Below are positions 45,938 through 55,381 of a stretch of 64,000 bases of DNA, piece by piece. This stretch comes from JAPOUP01 sp965203605 (GTDB lineage: Bacteria; Pseudomonadota; Alphaproteobacteria; Rhodobacterales; Rhodobacteraceae): contig OZ241902.1 of NCBI GenBank assembly GCA_965203605.1, positions 868,001 to 932,000 of the forward strand, in the 5' to 3' direction. How positions within the stretch are numbered: the first letter of the stretch is position 1; each line of letters begins with the position of its first letter. The notes under the pieces are model-generated. The model was not told where the DNA came from, searched no databases, and saw only the letters and a program-made list of their open reading frames with translations. Position numbers and translations under genes: made by a program.

Positions 45938-47698
45938 TCAGACCAGCACGGCACCGGCTGTTCCTATGGCATCCTGTGTGGAGGCGTTCTCACCAAGGAG
46001 CATTTTGTTGTGCGGCTCACCCGACGGTATCATCGGGAAGCAGTTCTCGTGTCTTTCGACCAGGCAATCGAATACAACCGGGCCATCGTGGTTCAGCATT
46101 TCCAGTATCGCCTCGTCGAGATCATTCGGGTTGCCGCAATGAATGCCCTTTGCCCCGAAGGCCTCGGCCAGTTTCACAAAGTCAGGCAGCGCCTCGGACC
46201 ATGAATGCGAATAGCGCTCTCCGTGCAGGAGTTCCTGCCATTGTCGGACCATGCCCAAACGTTCGTTGTTGAGGATGAACTGTTTGACTGGTAGCCGATA
46301 TTGAACGGCTGTTCCCAGTTCCTGCATATTCATCAGCCAACTGGCTTCTCCGGAGACGTTGACGACCAGAGCCTCCGGATGTGCGACCTGCACACCGATT
46401 GACGCCGGAAAACCATATCCCATGGTACCCAGGCCTCCGGACGTCATCCAACGGTTCGGCTCATTGATGCCAATATATTGAGCGGCCCACATCTGATGCT
46501 GTCCGACATCCGTGCAGATGTAGCGCTTCTGGTGATCCTTGGTCAGCGCTTCCAGCCGTGCGACCGCGTGCTGGGGTTTGATCGAGTTCGCGCTGGACTG
46601 GTAGGCGAGGCAGTCGACCTTGCGCCATTCCTTGATCTGATGCCACCAGTCCAGGACCTTTGCCGCCGCGGTTTTGGAACCACGCTCTTTCCACAAGGCG
46701 AGGGTATCGGCCAGAATATTCCCGGCATCGCCGATGATCGGGACATCCACTCGGATGACCTTGTTGATCGAACTGGGGTCGATGTCGATGTGCACCTTGC
46801 GTGATGCCGGTGAGAAATCCTGAACCCGGCCGGTAATCCGGTCATCAAAGCGGGCACCTATATTGATCAACACGTCACAGCCATACATCGCGAGATTGGC
46901 TTCGTAGAGGCCATGCATTCCCAGCATTCCCATCCAGTTCTTTCCTTTCGCTGGATAGGCTCCAAGCCCCATCAGCGTCGAAGTGATGGGAAACCCTGTG
47001 GCATCCACCAATTCACGCAAGCTGGCAGAGGCGGAGGGCCCTGAGTTGATGACGCCGCCGCCAGTGTAGAAAATGGGTCGTTCAGCTTCTTCGATCAGAT
47101 CGACCAAACGCTCGATCTGCTGTGCATCTCCCTTGACCACCGGTGCATAATGACGCGTCTGGATTTTGTTTGGTTCGACATATCCCGCCGTAGCGAACTG
47201 CACATCTTTCGGTATGTCGACCAGAACTGGGCCGGGGCGGCCGGAAACGGCGACATGGAATGCCTGATGAATCGCGCTGCTGAGATCGGCGGTATCCTTC
47301 ACCAGCCAGTTGTGCTTGGTACAGGGTCTTGTGATTCCAACAGTGTCAGCCTCTTGAAACGCATCGTTTCCTATCATGAAGGTCGGCACCTGACCGGTCA
47401 ACACAACGATCGGGACGGAATCCATCAACGCGTCGGTCAGGCCGGTTACGGCATTTGTGGCTCCCGGACCAGAAGTAACCAAGACAACGCCAGGCTTTCC
47501 GGTTGACCGTGCATAGCCTTCGGCGGAATGCACCGCACCCTGTTCATGGCGCGCCAGATAGTGGCGAATATCATTCTGGAGGAAAATTTCATCGTAAATC
47601 GGGAGGACCGCGCCTCCGGGATATCCGAATACGGTATCCACGCCCTGATCCTTCAGGGCTTGGACCACCATTCTAGCTCCGGTCATCTGAAGCAACAT
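45938..47698 (-). CDS. ilvB: Acetolactate synthase large (catalytic) subunit
   Basis: A 586-residue thiamine diphosphate enzyme making acetolactate, the first common step of valine, leucine and isoleucine synthesis. The start MLLQMTGARMVVQALKDQGV and TVFGYPGGAVLPIYDEI are typical, with the catalytic Glu region HEQGAVHSAEGYARSTGKPG, the FAD-binding middle, and the ThDP site GEASWLMNMQELGTAVQY. I chose the ATG at 47698, with GGAG eight bases upstream; the frame runs further into the leader (through the attenuator hairpin) but that part is not protein-like. Confidence 0.96.
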   Translation of the reverse strand: MLLQMTGARMVVQALKDQGVDTVFGYPGGAVLPIYDEIFLQNDIRHYLARHEQGAVHSAEGYARSTGKPGVVLVTSGPGATNAVTGLTDALMDSVPIVVLTGQVPTFMIGNDAFQEADTVGITRPCTKHNWLVKDTADLSSAIHQAFHVAVSGRPGPVLVDIPKDVQFATAGYVEPNKIQTRHYAPVVKGDAQQIERLVDLIEEAERPIFYTGGGVINSGPSASASLRELVDATGFPITSTLMGLGAYPAKGKNWMGMLGMHGLYEANLAMYGCDVLINIGARFDDRITGRVQDFSPASRKVHIDIDPSSINKVIRVDVPIIGDAGNILADTLALWKERGSKTAAAKVLDWWHQIKEWRKVDCLAYQSSANSIKPQHAVARLEALTKDHQKRYICTDVGQHQMWAAQYIGINEPNRWMTSGGLGTMGYGFPASIGVQVAHPEALVVNVSGEASWLMNMQELGTAVQYRLPVKQFILNNERLGMVRQWQELLHGERYSHSWSEALPDFVKLAEAFGAKGIHCGNPNDLDEAILEMLNHDGPVVFDCLVERHENCFPMIPSGEPHNKMLLGENASTQDAIGTAGAVLV

Positions 47699-47730
47699 AT
47701 CGCAGCTCCGCGTGTGTTGTTTGTTCGCAC

Positions 47731-47758
47731 AAAAAAACCCCCGTTGCCGATCCGGGGG
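47731..47758 (-). terminator. ilvB attenuator hairpin
   Basis: On the minus strand CCCCCG and CGGGGG (47738-47758) form a 6-bp GC stem with a 9-base loop, directly followed by seven T (47737-47731). It is a full intrinsic terminator, but it lies before the ilvB start, 33 bases upstream, and after the leader peptide. So it must act as an attenuator. Confidence 0.8.
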
Positions 47759-47783
47759 CGCATGGATCAGCAAACAGTTCAGT

Positions 47784-47831
47784 TCACCAAACAAATGGCC
47801 CGTCTCCCATCACCATGAGTACAGGAATCAT
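47784..47831 (-). CDS. ilvB leader peptide
   Basis: A 15-codon frame, MIPVLMVMGDGPFVW, begins at 47831. Five of its 15 codons are Ile, Val or Leu, four of them in the first seven residues after Met. It ends 25 bases before the attenuator hairpin. When charged branched-chain tRNAs are scarce, a ribosome stalled here could prevent the terminator from forming. GGGGG lies about ten bases upstream of the ATG as a possible ribosome binding site. Confidence 0.65.
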   Translation of the reverse strand: MIPVLMVMGDGPFVW

Positions 47832-47858
47832 CCCATATCACCCCCATATATATAGGGA

Positions 47859-47887
47859 AGCCTAGGCAAGCGGACGGAAGTCGTCAA
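47859..47887 (-). promoter_or_regulatory. Candidate promoter for the ilv leader
   Basis: TTGACG (47887-47882) and TAGGCT (47864-47859) on the minus strand are 17 bases apart and 28 bases upstream of the leader peptide, a reasonable vegetative promoter. Confidence 0.5.
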
Positions 47888-48081
47888 GGCGTTGCCTTTG
47901 GTGAACCGATTTGGCGCCATAAGTCTGTCGGTTGATGTGGTGTGGGGTATGGCCATATGGTCGTGCAATGGCCCTTCGTCGCGGTCTGGCGCAAACCCGC
48001 TTCCGGGCAATTGTTGTGATCGATTCGGGAGACTAGCCTTGTCTGCTTGGGCGCTGACGAACAGCGATCGATTGCCTGCCT

Positions 48082-48906
48082 TCACCTGATGGGATGAGAA
48101 TCCGGTAGATTGATGTTCGCCACCTGCTCCTCTGCCGGGTCACTCGGAGTGAACTGTGCGGCGGAATGCCTTGAGGGATTGCCTAGTCTTCTCCAACGGC
48201 CGTTGCGATAGACTTCTATTGCATTGAACCTGATTTTGTAGTCCATCTTTTTGCTCCCCGGCACCCAGTAGCCGAGATAGATGTATTTCAGTCCAGCCTC
48301 CCGGGCGAGGGCGATATGGTCCAGGATCACATACGTCCCCAGACTGTCACGCAGGCGGGTGGGGTCGAAAAAGCTGTAGACCATACTAAGTCCGTCATCC
48401 TGAATGTCTGTCAGGCACACCGCTGTCAGCCTGCGTTTCCCATCCTTATCGGTCGTTACATATTCAACGATCTGGTTTTCGACCGGCGTATCCTCGACCA
48501 TCGACGCGAATTCGAAGATATCCAGATCCGTCATTCCACCTCCGGGATGACGGCACTCGACGTAGTCGAGGAAGAGCGCATACTGCTCCTCGGTCGCCCA
48601 GGGCGAAGCTGCAAGCCTCTCCAGATCGGCATTGCGTTTGAGTATTCGACGCTGGCTCTTGGAGGGCACGAATTCTTCGACGAGGACTCGCGCCGAGATA
48701 CAGGCGGCACAGGTCGGGCAGGATGGCCGGTAAACGACGTTCTGCGATCTCCGAAAGCCCTGTTTGGACAGCATGTTGTTCAACTTCACTGCGTGATTGC
48801 CGTACAGGGAGGTAAACAGCTTCCTTTCCTGCCTCCCTTCGAGATAGGGGCAGGGCAACGGTGCGGTGACGTAGAATCTAGGCGCAATCGGTAACGAATG
48901 GAGCAT
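48082..48906 (-). CDS. bpt: Aminoacyl-tRNA-protein transferase (Bpt/Ate family)
   Basis: A 274-residue enzyme that transfers an amino acid (leucine in bacterial Bpt) from tRNA to the N-terminus of proteins starting with Asp or Glu, marking them for ClpS/ClpAP. Family hallmarks: FYVTAPLPCPYLEGRQERKL, the paired cysteines YRPSCPTCAACISARV, YLGYWVPGSKKMDYK. I chose the ATG at 48906; a GTG two codons earlier is the alternative. It is a single gene with no related neighbours. Confidence 0.93.
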   Translation of the reverse strand: MLHSLPIAPRFYVTAPLPCPYLEGRQERKLFTSLYGNHAVKLNNMLSKQGFRRSQNVVYRPSCPTCAACISARVLVEEFVPSKSQRRILKRNADLERLAASPWATEEQYALFLDYVECRHPGGGMTDLDIFEFASMVEDTPVENQIVEYVTTDKDGKRRLTAVCLTDIQDDGLSMVYSFFDPTRLRDSLGTYVILDHIALAREAGLKYIYLGYWVPGSKKMDYKIRFNAIEVYRNGRWRRLGNPSRHSAAQFTPSDPAEEQVANINLPDSHPIR

Positions 48907-49512
48907 CGGCACAGAGCATATTGGTTAACTCAATTGCTAGCAGCGCGAACACTGCCTGCCAAGCCCCTGAAATGTCCATGTATCTTGCGGCTGCTGTGAC
49001 CAATGATGGTATATTCTGAGACGGTTGTCCTTTCCATCCGAGCAGTTCTCGGTGTCCTGGATGACCGACGGACTTCAGTATCCCAACTCGTCTGCGCAGT
49101 GGCCGCCGGATGCCATCGCCCGCGCCTCCAGCACATCGTTCTGGACTTCACACCGGTGCATTCGGGCAATTGCGTCCTGTTGGACCTGATCCGCCAACAG
49201 AGTTTATGATTTTCTGGGTGAAGCATACGATGTCCATGAGACGCGTCTTCCATGCTGCGAATTCCGATGCAGGCGTCCGTGTCCGATGTGAGGCTACGGC
49301 GACCCGGTTCATCCCCAGCGCAAGGAACGGCGCGGCCAAGGCAATCAACCTTAAGCCCAATTGAGTGCGCGGGATGATCGGAACCATATCCGCAACTCTC
49401 CCGGACAATCGCTTCGAACTCGGTCTTTGCAGGCTTCTGGAGGAGTTGCGGCACCAGCTTCGACCGGACAGTGACGGTCCAGGCTTCGAGGCAACGCCGT
49501 CCGGAAATTGCA
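48907..49512. other. Non-coding stretch between bpt and the DUF2852 gene
   Basis: About 600 bp with open frames on both strands but no family resemblance. No RNA gene or repeat is recognised. Confidence 0.5.
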
Positions 49513-49539
49513 GATAGGCCCCGGTCTCGGGGGCCTATC
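49513..49539 (-). terminator. Strong hairpin downstream of the DUF2852 gene
   Basis: GATAGGCCCC and GGGGCCTATC form a perfect 10-bp stem with a 7-base loop, 35 bases after the stop. On the minus strand it is followed by TGCAATTTCC, so the U tract is weak. Probably the terminator of the DUF2852 gene. Confidence 0.6.
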
Positions 49540-49574
49540 CGGCACCAGTAGTATACGCTCGCGGACGAAACCGC

Positions 49575-49970
49575 CTAGCGGTCGGCTGCGTCTGCCTGCG
49601 CGGTCTTGGCGCGTTCATCCATGAATTGGTCGAACTCAACCTTGTCCTTGGCTTCACGCAGTCTTTGAAGAAATGCCTCGAACGCTTCCTGCTCGTCCTC
49701 AAGACGTCGAAGGGTTTCGGCCTTATAGGCGTCGAAGGCAGCGTTTCCGGTTTCTTTGAAACGGTTGCCACGCCTGTGCTTGGCATAGCTACGTTTTGCT
49801 GAACAGGCTCCGTTGAACATGCGTTTGCTCCAGATCATGTAGGCAAGGATGGCAAGGCCGATTGGCCAGAAGAGGATGAAACCCAGCACCATTATGGCAA
49901 TCCAGGCACCTTTGCCGCGCTCGTCGAGCCAGGCTTCCGCCTGCGTGGGCCATGTTGCGACCGAACTCAT
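49575..49970 (-). CDS. DUF2852 family membrane protein
   Basis: A 131-residue protein common in Alphaproteobacteria, of unknown function. One hydrophobic segment (WIAIMVLGFILFWPIGLAIL, about 24-43) with WPIGL is characteristic, followed by YMIWSKRMF. The rest is a charged coiled-coil-like region (ETLRRLEDEQEAFEAFLQRL) ending with EFDQFMDERAK. GAGGAG lies upstream of the ATG. Two palindromes of the same design are in its promoter region. Confidence 0.88.
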   Translation of the reverse strand: MSSVATWPTQAEAWLDERGKGAWIAIMVLGFILFWPIGLAILAYMIWSKRMFNGACSAKRSYAKHRRGNRFKETGNAAFDAYKAETLRRLEDEQEAFEAFLQRLREAKDKVEFDQFMDERAKTAQADAADR

Positions 49971-50000
49971 CTTTATGTCTCCTCATTTCGGGTTTTCTGC

Positions 50001-50079
50001 AATGTGATTCGCATTCACATTGTGGAAGATGGGCGTCGCATCGCGAAGTTCAAGGCATAATGTAAAATAAATTTACATT
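50001..50079. promoter_or_regulatory. Two AATGTRA-N7-TYACATT palindromes upstream of the DUF2852 gene
   Basis: 50002-50022 reads AATGTGA, seven bases, TCACATT (perfect arms, extended by C/G at each end). 50059-50079 reads AATGTAA, seven bases, TTACATT. Both arms are perfect inverted repeats, with the same 7-base spacing, and centres 57 bp apart, 42 and 99 bp upstream of the start codon. They are very probably sites for one dimeric regulator, which I cannot name. Confidence 0.6.
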
Positions 50080-50309
50080 TTTCCGATCGACACTCCGGTG
50101 TTTGGGCGTTCAGCGAAATACGTCTGCCACCGCCGGTCATTTTCGGCGAATTCCGATGGAAGTTGTCTCGGCGGCGAGCGGAAACCGAAGCGCCATCTGC
50201 GGCAGTTTGAATGACCAAGCACCAAGTGTGGCCTTAAACAGATGAATTCTCGGGGATTCTGGGTACCGGCAATTCTGGGCCAGATCGCCGCGAGCCCGGC
50301 TCGATGACT

Positions 50310-50798
50310 CTACTGGTCACGCTGACCTCCACATACGAAGTCCGCGACCTCCGCGCCGGTGATCCTTTGAATCTCCTTTGGATCAATGCGGAATATGTGC
50401 CGCGGCGTACCACCAGCGGCCCAGACGGAGTCAAATTCGAGAAGTCGCCCGTCGATGAAAGTGCGGACCCGACTCAGGTGACCCACCGGTGCCACCCCTC
50501 CGATCGCGAATCCGGTCTGTGACCGAATCAGATCGGCATCCGCCTTGATCGGCAATTCGCCCACAACCGTGCTTGCCTTTTCCGGGTCAACCCGGTTTCC
50601 GCCTGCGGTGAGGAACAGAATGAGTTCGCCGCTCCGCTCCCCCTTGAACATGATGGACTTGATGATCTGGTCGAGATGGCATCCAGCGGCTTCCGCAGCC
50701 TGTGCCGCGGTGCGCGTGTTGCCCGGCATTTCGCGAATGTCAGCTTCCAGTCCCGCTGCCTTGAGTGCGTTGCGCACCCGGTTCACGCTCCTGCTCAT
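50310..50798 (-). CDS. YbaK/EbsC-type aminoacyl-tRNA deacylase
   Basis: A 162-residue YbaK-like protein that hydrolyses mischarged tRNA (usually Cys-tRNA-Pro). Motifs: AAQAAEAAGCHLDQIIKSIM, the glycine-rich LFLTAGGNRVD, then FAIGGVAPVGH with the conserved Gly-x-x-Pro-x-Gly-His loop. I chose the ATG at 50798, with AAGGAA six bases upstream. Confidence 0.9.
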   Translation of the reverse strand: MSRSVNRVRNALKAAGLEADIREMPGNTRTAAQAAEAAGCHLDQIIKSIMFKGERSGELILFLTAGGNRVDPEKASTVVGELPIKADADLIRSQTGFAIGGVAPVGHLSRVRTFIDGRLLEFDSVWAAGGTPRHIFRIDPKEIQRITGAEVADFVCGGQRDQ

Positions 50799-50980
50799 TT
50801 CAATTTCCTTGCAGAACGGGAAGTGACTATTGGTGATGACCCGCAGGGACAAGTGCCGAAAACCATAGTGGCCGTGTCACTGTGCTACGAAGGAAATCTG
50901 AAACGGTGGAAGAAACCGGTGGATTCCGTATCTGGCTGGAGTGTAATTTTGGTTGGTCGCCTGCATAACTCATTGGATGA

Positions 50981-51262
50981 ATGACCCTAGATCAAGTCGA
51001 CAGTAACCAGCTTATCCGGGAAGCCTATCGCATTGAGGGAATCGGAGCGCCCGAATGCCGGTCGATATTCCTGGACTGGGCGATCAGGCTTCCTCCGGAA
51101 TTCAATCCTCGTGAAGCCATCGCGTTGTTGCTCGACACCTACGGGGTTGATGTGCCGGATCATCCCATGAGTGTGATTCTGCGCGAAGGTCTCACGGAGA
51201 CAGTGCGAACCGGGCGTCGCGTCGGACGGCGTGCGCATCGTGGAAGGGCAGGGGATAGGTGA
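50981..51262 (+). CDS. Conserved small hypothetical protein
   Basis: A 93-residue protein with IREAYRIEGIGAPECRSIFL, then WAIRLPPEFNPREAIALLLD and HPMSVILREGL. I recognise this pattern from unannotated proteins of Rhodobacterales but know no function. No membrane segment or metal site. The last 18 residues are arginine rich. Confidence 0.7.
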   Translation: MTLDQVDSNQLIREAYRIEGIGAPECRSIFLDWAIRLPPEFNPREAIALLLDTYGVDVPDHPMSVILREGLTETVRTGRRVGRRAHRGRAGDR

Positions 51263-51392
51263 CATGGAGTCCCGTTTCGCGGGATCAATTCCGAAGTAGT
51301 GGAGTTGGCCAGATACCGAAGTGGATTCCTGGCCAGGGCACCGAGGGCCGTGCATGTCGGTTGCCTGCGGAATTTCCTGAAAGGACGCGGAA

Positions 51393-52979
51393 ATGGTGAC
51401 CGCCAAGCCGGAGTTTGACCTTTTTGTAATTGGTGGGGGCGTCAACGGCTGTGGAATCGCACGGGACGCCGCGGGTCGTGGCCTTAGGGTTTGCCTTGCG
51501 GAGATGAATGATCTGGCGTCAGCCACATCCAGCGCATCCACCAAGTTGTTTCATGGTGGGTTGCGCTATCTGGAGCATTTTGAGTTCCGATTGGTTCGTG
51601 AAGGTCTGGCTGAGCGGGAGCGGCTCCTGCGGGCGATGCCACACATAAGTTGGCCCATGCGCTTTATACTGCCCTACCACCCGGATATGAGGTTTGAGGG
51701 GACGACTTCCGCGTCCCGGCTTCTAACGCTTGTCATGCCTTGGATGAAGGGTCGCCGCCCAAGCTGGCTAATACGACTGGGTCTGGTCCTATACGACAAC
51801 ATCGGCAAACGTAGCATACTTCCAGGCACCTCGACCCTAGACCTTTTTACCGCTTCAGAAGGTGAGCCACTCAAGGAGTGGTTTCGTAAGGCATTCGAAT
51901 ATTCCGATTGCTGGGTGGATGATTCGAGGCTTGTTGTGCTTAACGCCAGAGATGCGGCTGAACGCGGTGCAGAGATCAAGGTCCGTACCCGTGTGGTTGG
52001 GGCGAAGGTGAGAGACGGCTGCTGGCAGATCCGTATGGAAGACAGGGATAGTGGAGAACTCCGTACGACAACGGCGGGACTTCTGGTAAATGCCGCGGGT
52101 CCCTGGGCGGAGGAAGTGCTGTCGGGCATGGCTGGAATTCAATCTCCGGCGGCTCTCCGGCTTGTCAAGGGTTCGCATATCGTCACACGACGGCTCTTCG
52201 ACCATGGAAAGTGCTATTTTCTGCAGGGAGAGGACGGGCGTATTGTATTTGCGATCCCTTACGAATCCGAATTCACTCTCATCGGCACGACCGATGTGGA
52301 CTACGGGCGGACAATGCGGTCGCCGGTCTGCACAGACGAGGAACGAGATTATCTGATTGCCTTCGTCAATCGATACTTCAGAAGACAGATTAGTGCTGCG
52401 GACGTTGTCTGGAGCTTCGCGGGCGTTCGTGCATTGTTTGATTCAGGTGCGGCGAGTCCAACGGCGACAACAAGGGAATATGTCCTGAGGATGAACAATT
52501 CGAACGGCGCACCGCTGCTGAGTGTTCTTGGAGGCAAGATAACGACTTACCGCAGGTTGGCGGAACGCGCTGTTGATCGAATCGCCGAGTGTTTTCCCGG
52601 GCTTCCCGGTCCGTGGACAGCCGGCGTGGCGCTTCCGGGCGGCGGATTTCCCGTTGATGGGGTGGCGGCGCTGGAGCGGGAACTTCGCCTCAAATTCGAC
52701 TTTGTCGATGACAGTTGGGCGCGGCGCCTAGTTCGTGCGTATGGTACCGATGCAACCTGCATTCTCGGATCTTCCCGCAGCGTCGATGATCTCGGTCGTG
52801 ACTTTGGGGCGACTCTCACGGAGCGAGAGGTTGACTGGATGATGGAGAGGGAGTTCGCTCGCACCGCCTCGGATATCGTCTGGCGGCGGTCGAAGCTCGG
52901 TCTCCGGATGACGCCTGAAGAACTCTCGGCGTTGGATGAGTATGTTCGGGGCAAACTAACGGAAGGGAACAGCATCTGA
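51393..52979 (+). CDS. glpD: Aerobic glycerol-3-phosphate dehydrogenase GlpD
   Basis: A 528-residue FAD enzyme that oxidises glycerol-3-phosphate to dihydroxyacetone phosphate and passes electrons to quinones at the inner membrane. The FAD site FVIGGGVNGCGIARDAAGRG is at the start, followed by SSASTKLFHGGLRYLEHFEF, and later GSHIVTRRLFDHGKCYFLQG and LSVLGGKITTYRRLAERAVD. Length is normal. It stands alone here, without glpK, glpF or a visible glpR. Confidence 0.96.
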   Translation: MVTAKPEFDLFVIGGGVNGCGIARDAAGRGLRVCLAEMNDLASATSSASTKLFHGGLRYLEHFEFRLVREGLAERERLLRAMPHISWPMRFILPYHPDMRFEGTTSASRLLTLVMPWMKGRRPSWLIRLGLVLYDNIGKRSILPGTSTLDLFTASEGEPLKEWFRKAFEYSDCWVDDSRLVVLNARDAAERGAEIKVRTRVVGAKVRDGCWQIRMEDRDSGELRTTTAGLLVNAAGPWAEEVLSGMAGIQSPAALRLVKGSHIVTRRLFDHGKCYFLQGEDGRIVFAIPYESEFTLIGTTDVDYGRTMRSPVCTDEERDYLIAFVNRYFRRQISAADVVWSFAGVRALFDSGAASPTATTREYVLRMNNSNGAPLLSVLGGKITTYRRLAERAVDRIAECFPGLPGPWTAGVALPGGGFPVDGVAALERELRLKFDFVDDSWARRLVRAYGTDATCILGSSRSVDDLGRDFGATLTEREVDWMMEREFARTASDIVWRRSKLGLRMTPEELSALDEYVRGKLTEGNSI

Positions 52980-53104
52980 GCAGGAAAAATGTCTCAGTCG
53001 GCTGCGGACGGTAGTAGCCGATTGGCGCCATCATGTGCTCGGAAAACAGATCACCACCCTTTCCGGTGTCGCACCTCAAGGTGGAACGGGCGGAATATAT
53101 TGTT

Positions 53105-53917
53105 GGATACCTAGGCCACGATCTCGTGTCCGGCGGCGGCTGCTGCGATGTTCTCCGGGACGATCATGGCGGGAATACATTCGACGGAGGTAAGGGCAAC
53201 AACTTCCTCTAAAGCGGCTACATTTCCAATTCGAAAGCGGGATATGATGGCACCTCCTCTACCCCGTTTGAATGGTTCAACACCTTCAGATTCCGCCTCG
53301 GAGACGGCTTCGGTCTGATCCACTATCTGGAAGCGACGGATCTGCTCCAGTTCGTCTGGGCCGACGGGGGCGCGGGCCGATTCCGGTTCATCGATCGCAA
53401 CGGCATGGCGGTCATCATCTACGGCGACGGTGGCACGGACGACAACACGGTTCACACAAATTATCTGCCTAGGCCGGATCGGTCAGCCGGTGGTCCGGGC
53501 GGCGGTGCCATCGCAGTCGCCAACATGACTCTGGCCCAGTTCAAGGCACTCGGCGTCGGTTTCGATATCCATGGTGGCGACGGTGACAACACGCTCTACG
53601 GCACGTTCAGCCGCGACACGATCTGGGGCAAGGGCGGCAACGACACGCTGCATGGCGGGGAAGGCGACGACGACCTCTGCGGCGGCGGAGCCGACCAGTT
53701 CGTCTTCGACTGGGAGTCCGAAACCGACACCATCCACGACTTCGAGGACGGACAGGACATCATCGTCATCAAGGGCGGACTGAGGTTCTCTGACCTTGAC
53801 ATCAAACAGAGCGGCGACGCCGCCGTGATCAGCGACTCCTCCGACAGTCTCTCGATCATGCTCGAGGACTTCGATGCCTCGCTGCTGACAGCGGACGACT
53901 TCGACTTCATCGCCTGA
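53105..53917 (+). pseudogene. C-terminal part of an RTX (calcium-binding repeat) protein
   Basis: One frame from about 53105 to 53917 reads like the end of an exported RTX protein: GHDLVSGGGCCDVL, GGNTFDGGKGNNFL, then (after an in-frame TAA at 53210) a 64-residue spacer, and GGDGDNTLYGTFSRDTIWGK, GGNDTLHGGEGDDDLCGGG and a C-terminal ADQFVFDWESETDTIHDFED typical of type I secretion signals. The 5' part is missing and the stop breaks what is left. A shorter frame from the ATG at 53405 is still open for 170 codons but has no visible start signal. Confidence 0.7.
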
Positions 53918-54556
53918 CCGGCCCGGTGGACGGGCAACGGCGTTCGGTAACGCGGTTCTGCCGCTCAGGTGCATTGAAACATATGCACACAACTGAGATC
54001 ACGTCGCGTTATCCTCAAAATGACCACTATATTGATCGGTACTTTGGGATCTGTAGCGAAACACTACTGGAACCTGCTACCTGAATGCCATTGGGAGGAC
54101 GGGATCTGCAGGGATTGGCGCAAGGACGCTGTCGCCTCGGTTCCAACATCCGCCGCGCCGTCGGCGAGACCGTCAAGCGCAGACCCGTACGTCGCGCCCT
54201 CGCCGCCCGGCCAACTTGCGCGGATGCGGAAACCGCGCCATGTCGGAGAAGATCGGCAGCGGCGGCGGGTTTTCCGGCGTGAGCGCTTGCCGCCGCAACT
54301 AGTTGAACGCCGCGACGGGGTCGGTGTGCCTGCCCCTGTACCCAAGCGGAGCGGCCAGACTTCCTCACGCCCGCTCAGCCCATCGTCACCGCTGCTCTTC
54401 CAGGCACCGCGCTCGAGGCACTGCCACCTGCCCGCCGGGTTGGTCGCCGCGGTGTCGGTCCGCGGAGTAGGCGGCACAGTTAGATGGAGTGTCTCCTCGC
54501 CGGCCATCGTTCCTACAACTCCGACGCCCACCATCTGGCGATGAACGCAGCCGACG
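53918..54556. other. Eroded DNA, possibly with transposase scraps
   Basis: No gene is supported here. Around 54505-54560 the plus strand reads LLAGHRSYNSDAHHLAMNAAD, which faintly resembles the LLADxxYDSD motif of IS5-like transposases, but the rest of such a gene is not visible. Confidence 0.35.
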
Positions 54557-55273
54557 TCAGTGCTTGCCGCGTCTTTCAATCCATCGAGCCGAGAGTCTTT
54601 CGATGGCCTTGACCCGCTTCTCAGCGCTGGGATGGCTAAGGAACCAGGCAGGACCGGTGTGTGACCCGGATTGGCTGAGCCTGTCGAGTTTTCTGAGCAA
54701 TGATGTCTGGGGCTCCGTCCCGATTCCTGCCTTGATCAGCAATGCGGCTGCGTAGGCGTCGGCTTCGAACTCATCGTTCCGGCTCAACTTTGCCGTGAAC
54801 AGAGAAGTCAGAAGATCGGCAAGATGACCACTAAGCCATCGAAGCACCGGCGGGAAGGGCAGGAAACGACCCAATCCCAGAATCAACGCGGTCCGGAATG
54901 CACTTTGCCCGGTGAAGACGATCATTCTTCGCCGGGAATGCCCCAGAGCCACATGCCCCAGCTCATGCGCGATCACGCTTGCGAGTTCGTCTGAACTGAC
55001 CTCGCCTGTTCGGTATTTCCTGAGGAATCCGCGGGTGATGAATATGCGTCCGTCCGGCGCTGCCAGACCGTTGATCTGCTCAATCTCATAGACCTGAACC
55101 CGGATAGCGGGAAGATCAAGTGCCTCAGCCATCCGCTTGGCCAGGAGCGTCAGGGTCGGGTCCGCCAGTTCCGTGGAATTTACCTTGAGTTGACGCGTCA
55201 TCCTCCATGCCGAAAACCTGTACATGGCAAGGCCATAAAGTACTGCAAGGAGGATGGGCAGGAATTTCAGCAT
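54557..55273 (-). CDS. M48-family zinc metalloprotease
   Basis: A 238-residue membrane-associated protease. One N-terminal membrane segment (LPILLAVLYGLAMYRF), then the M48 core with the zinc motif HELGH in ASVIAHELGHVALGHSRRR, and the third ligand Glu in RNDEFEADAYAAALL. C-terminal SHPSAEKRVKAIE is typical. It is shorter than HtpX (four membrane segments) and may be a related housekeeping protease for membrane or lipoprotein quality control. The start is 108 bp from the end of insertion sequence copy 1. Confidence 0.9.
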   Translation of the reverse strand: MLKFLPILLAVLYGLAMYRFSAWRMTRQLKVNSTELADPTLTLLAKRMAEALDLPAIRVQVYEIEQINGLAAPDGRIFITRGFLRKYRTGEVSSDELASVIAHELGHVALGHSRRRMIVFTGQSAFRTALILGLGRFLPFPPVLRWLSGHLADLLTSLFTAKLSRNDEFEADAYAAALLIKAGIGTEPQTSLLRKLDRLSQSGSHTGPAWFLSHPSAEKRVKAIERLSARWIERRGKH

Positions 55274-55381
55274 GGCCTGAATATGGAATGGCTGTGCCCG
55301 TCATGCAATGCTTGAACTCGAGAAGGACAGCGGAATTTTCTGTCAACGGGTTCATTCAGAACTACGTTGGTTCGTATGGTA

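Noticed and set aside
49148..49408. 86-codon minus-strand frame with a hydrophobic stretch, considered as an RDD remnant
   Set aside because: Only one short hydrophobic segment and no RDD motif; it is more likely chance.
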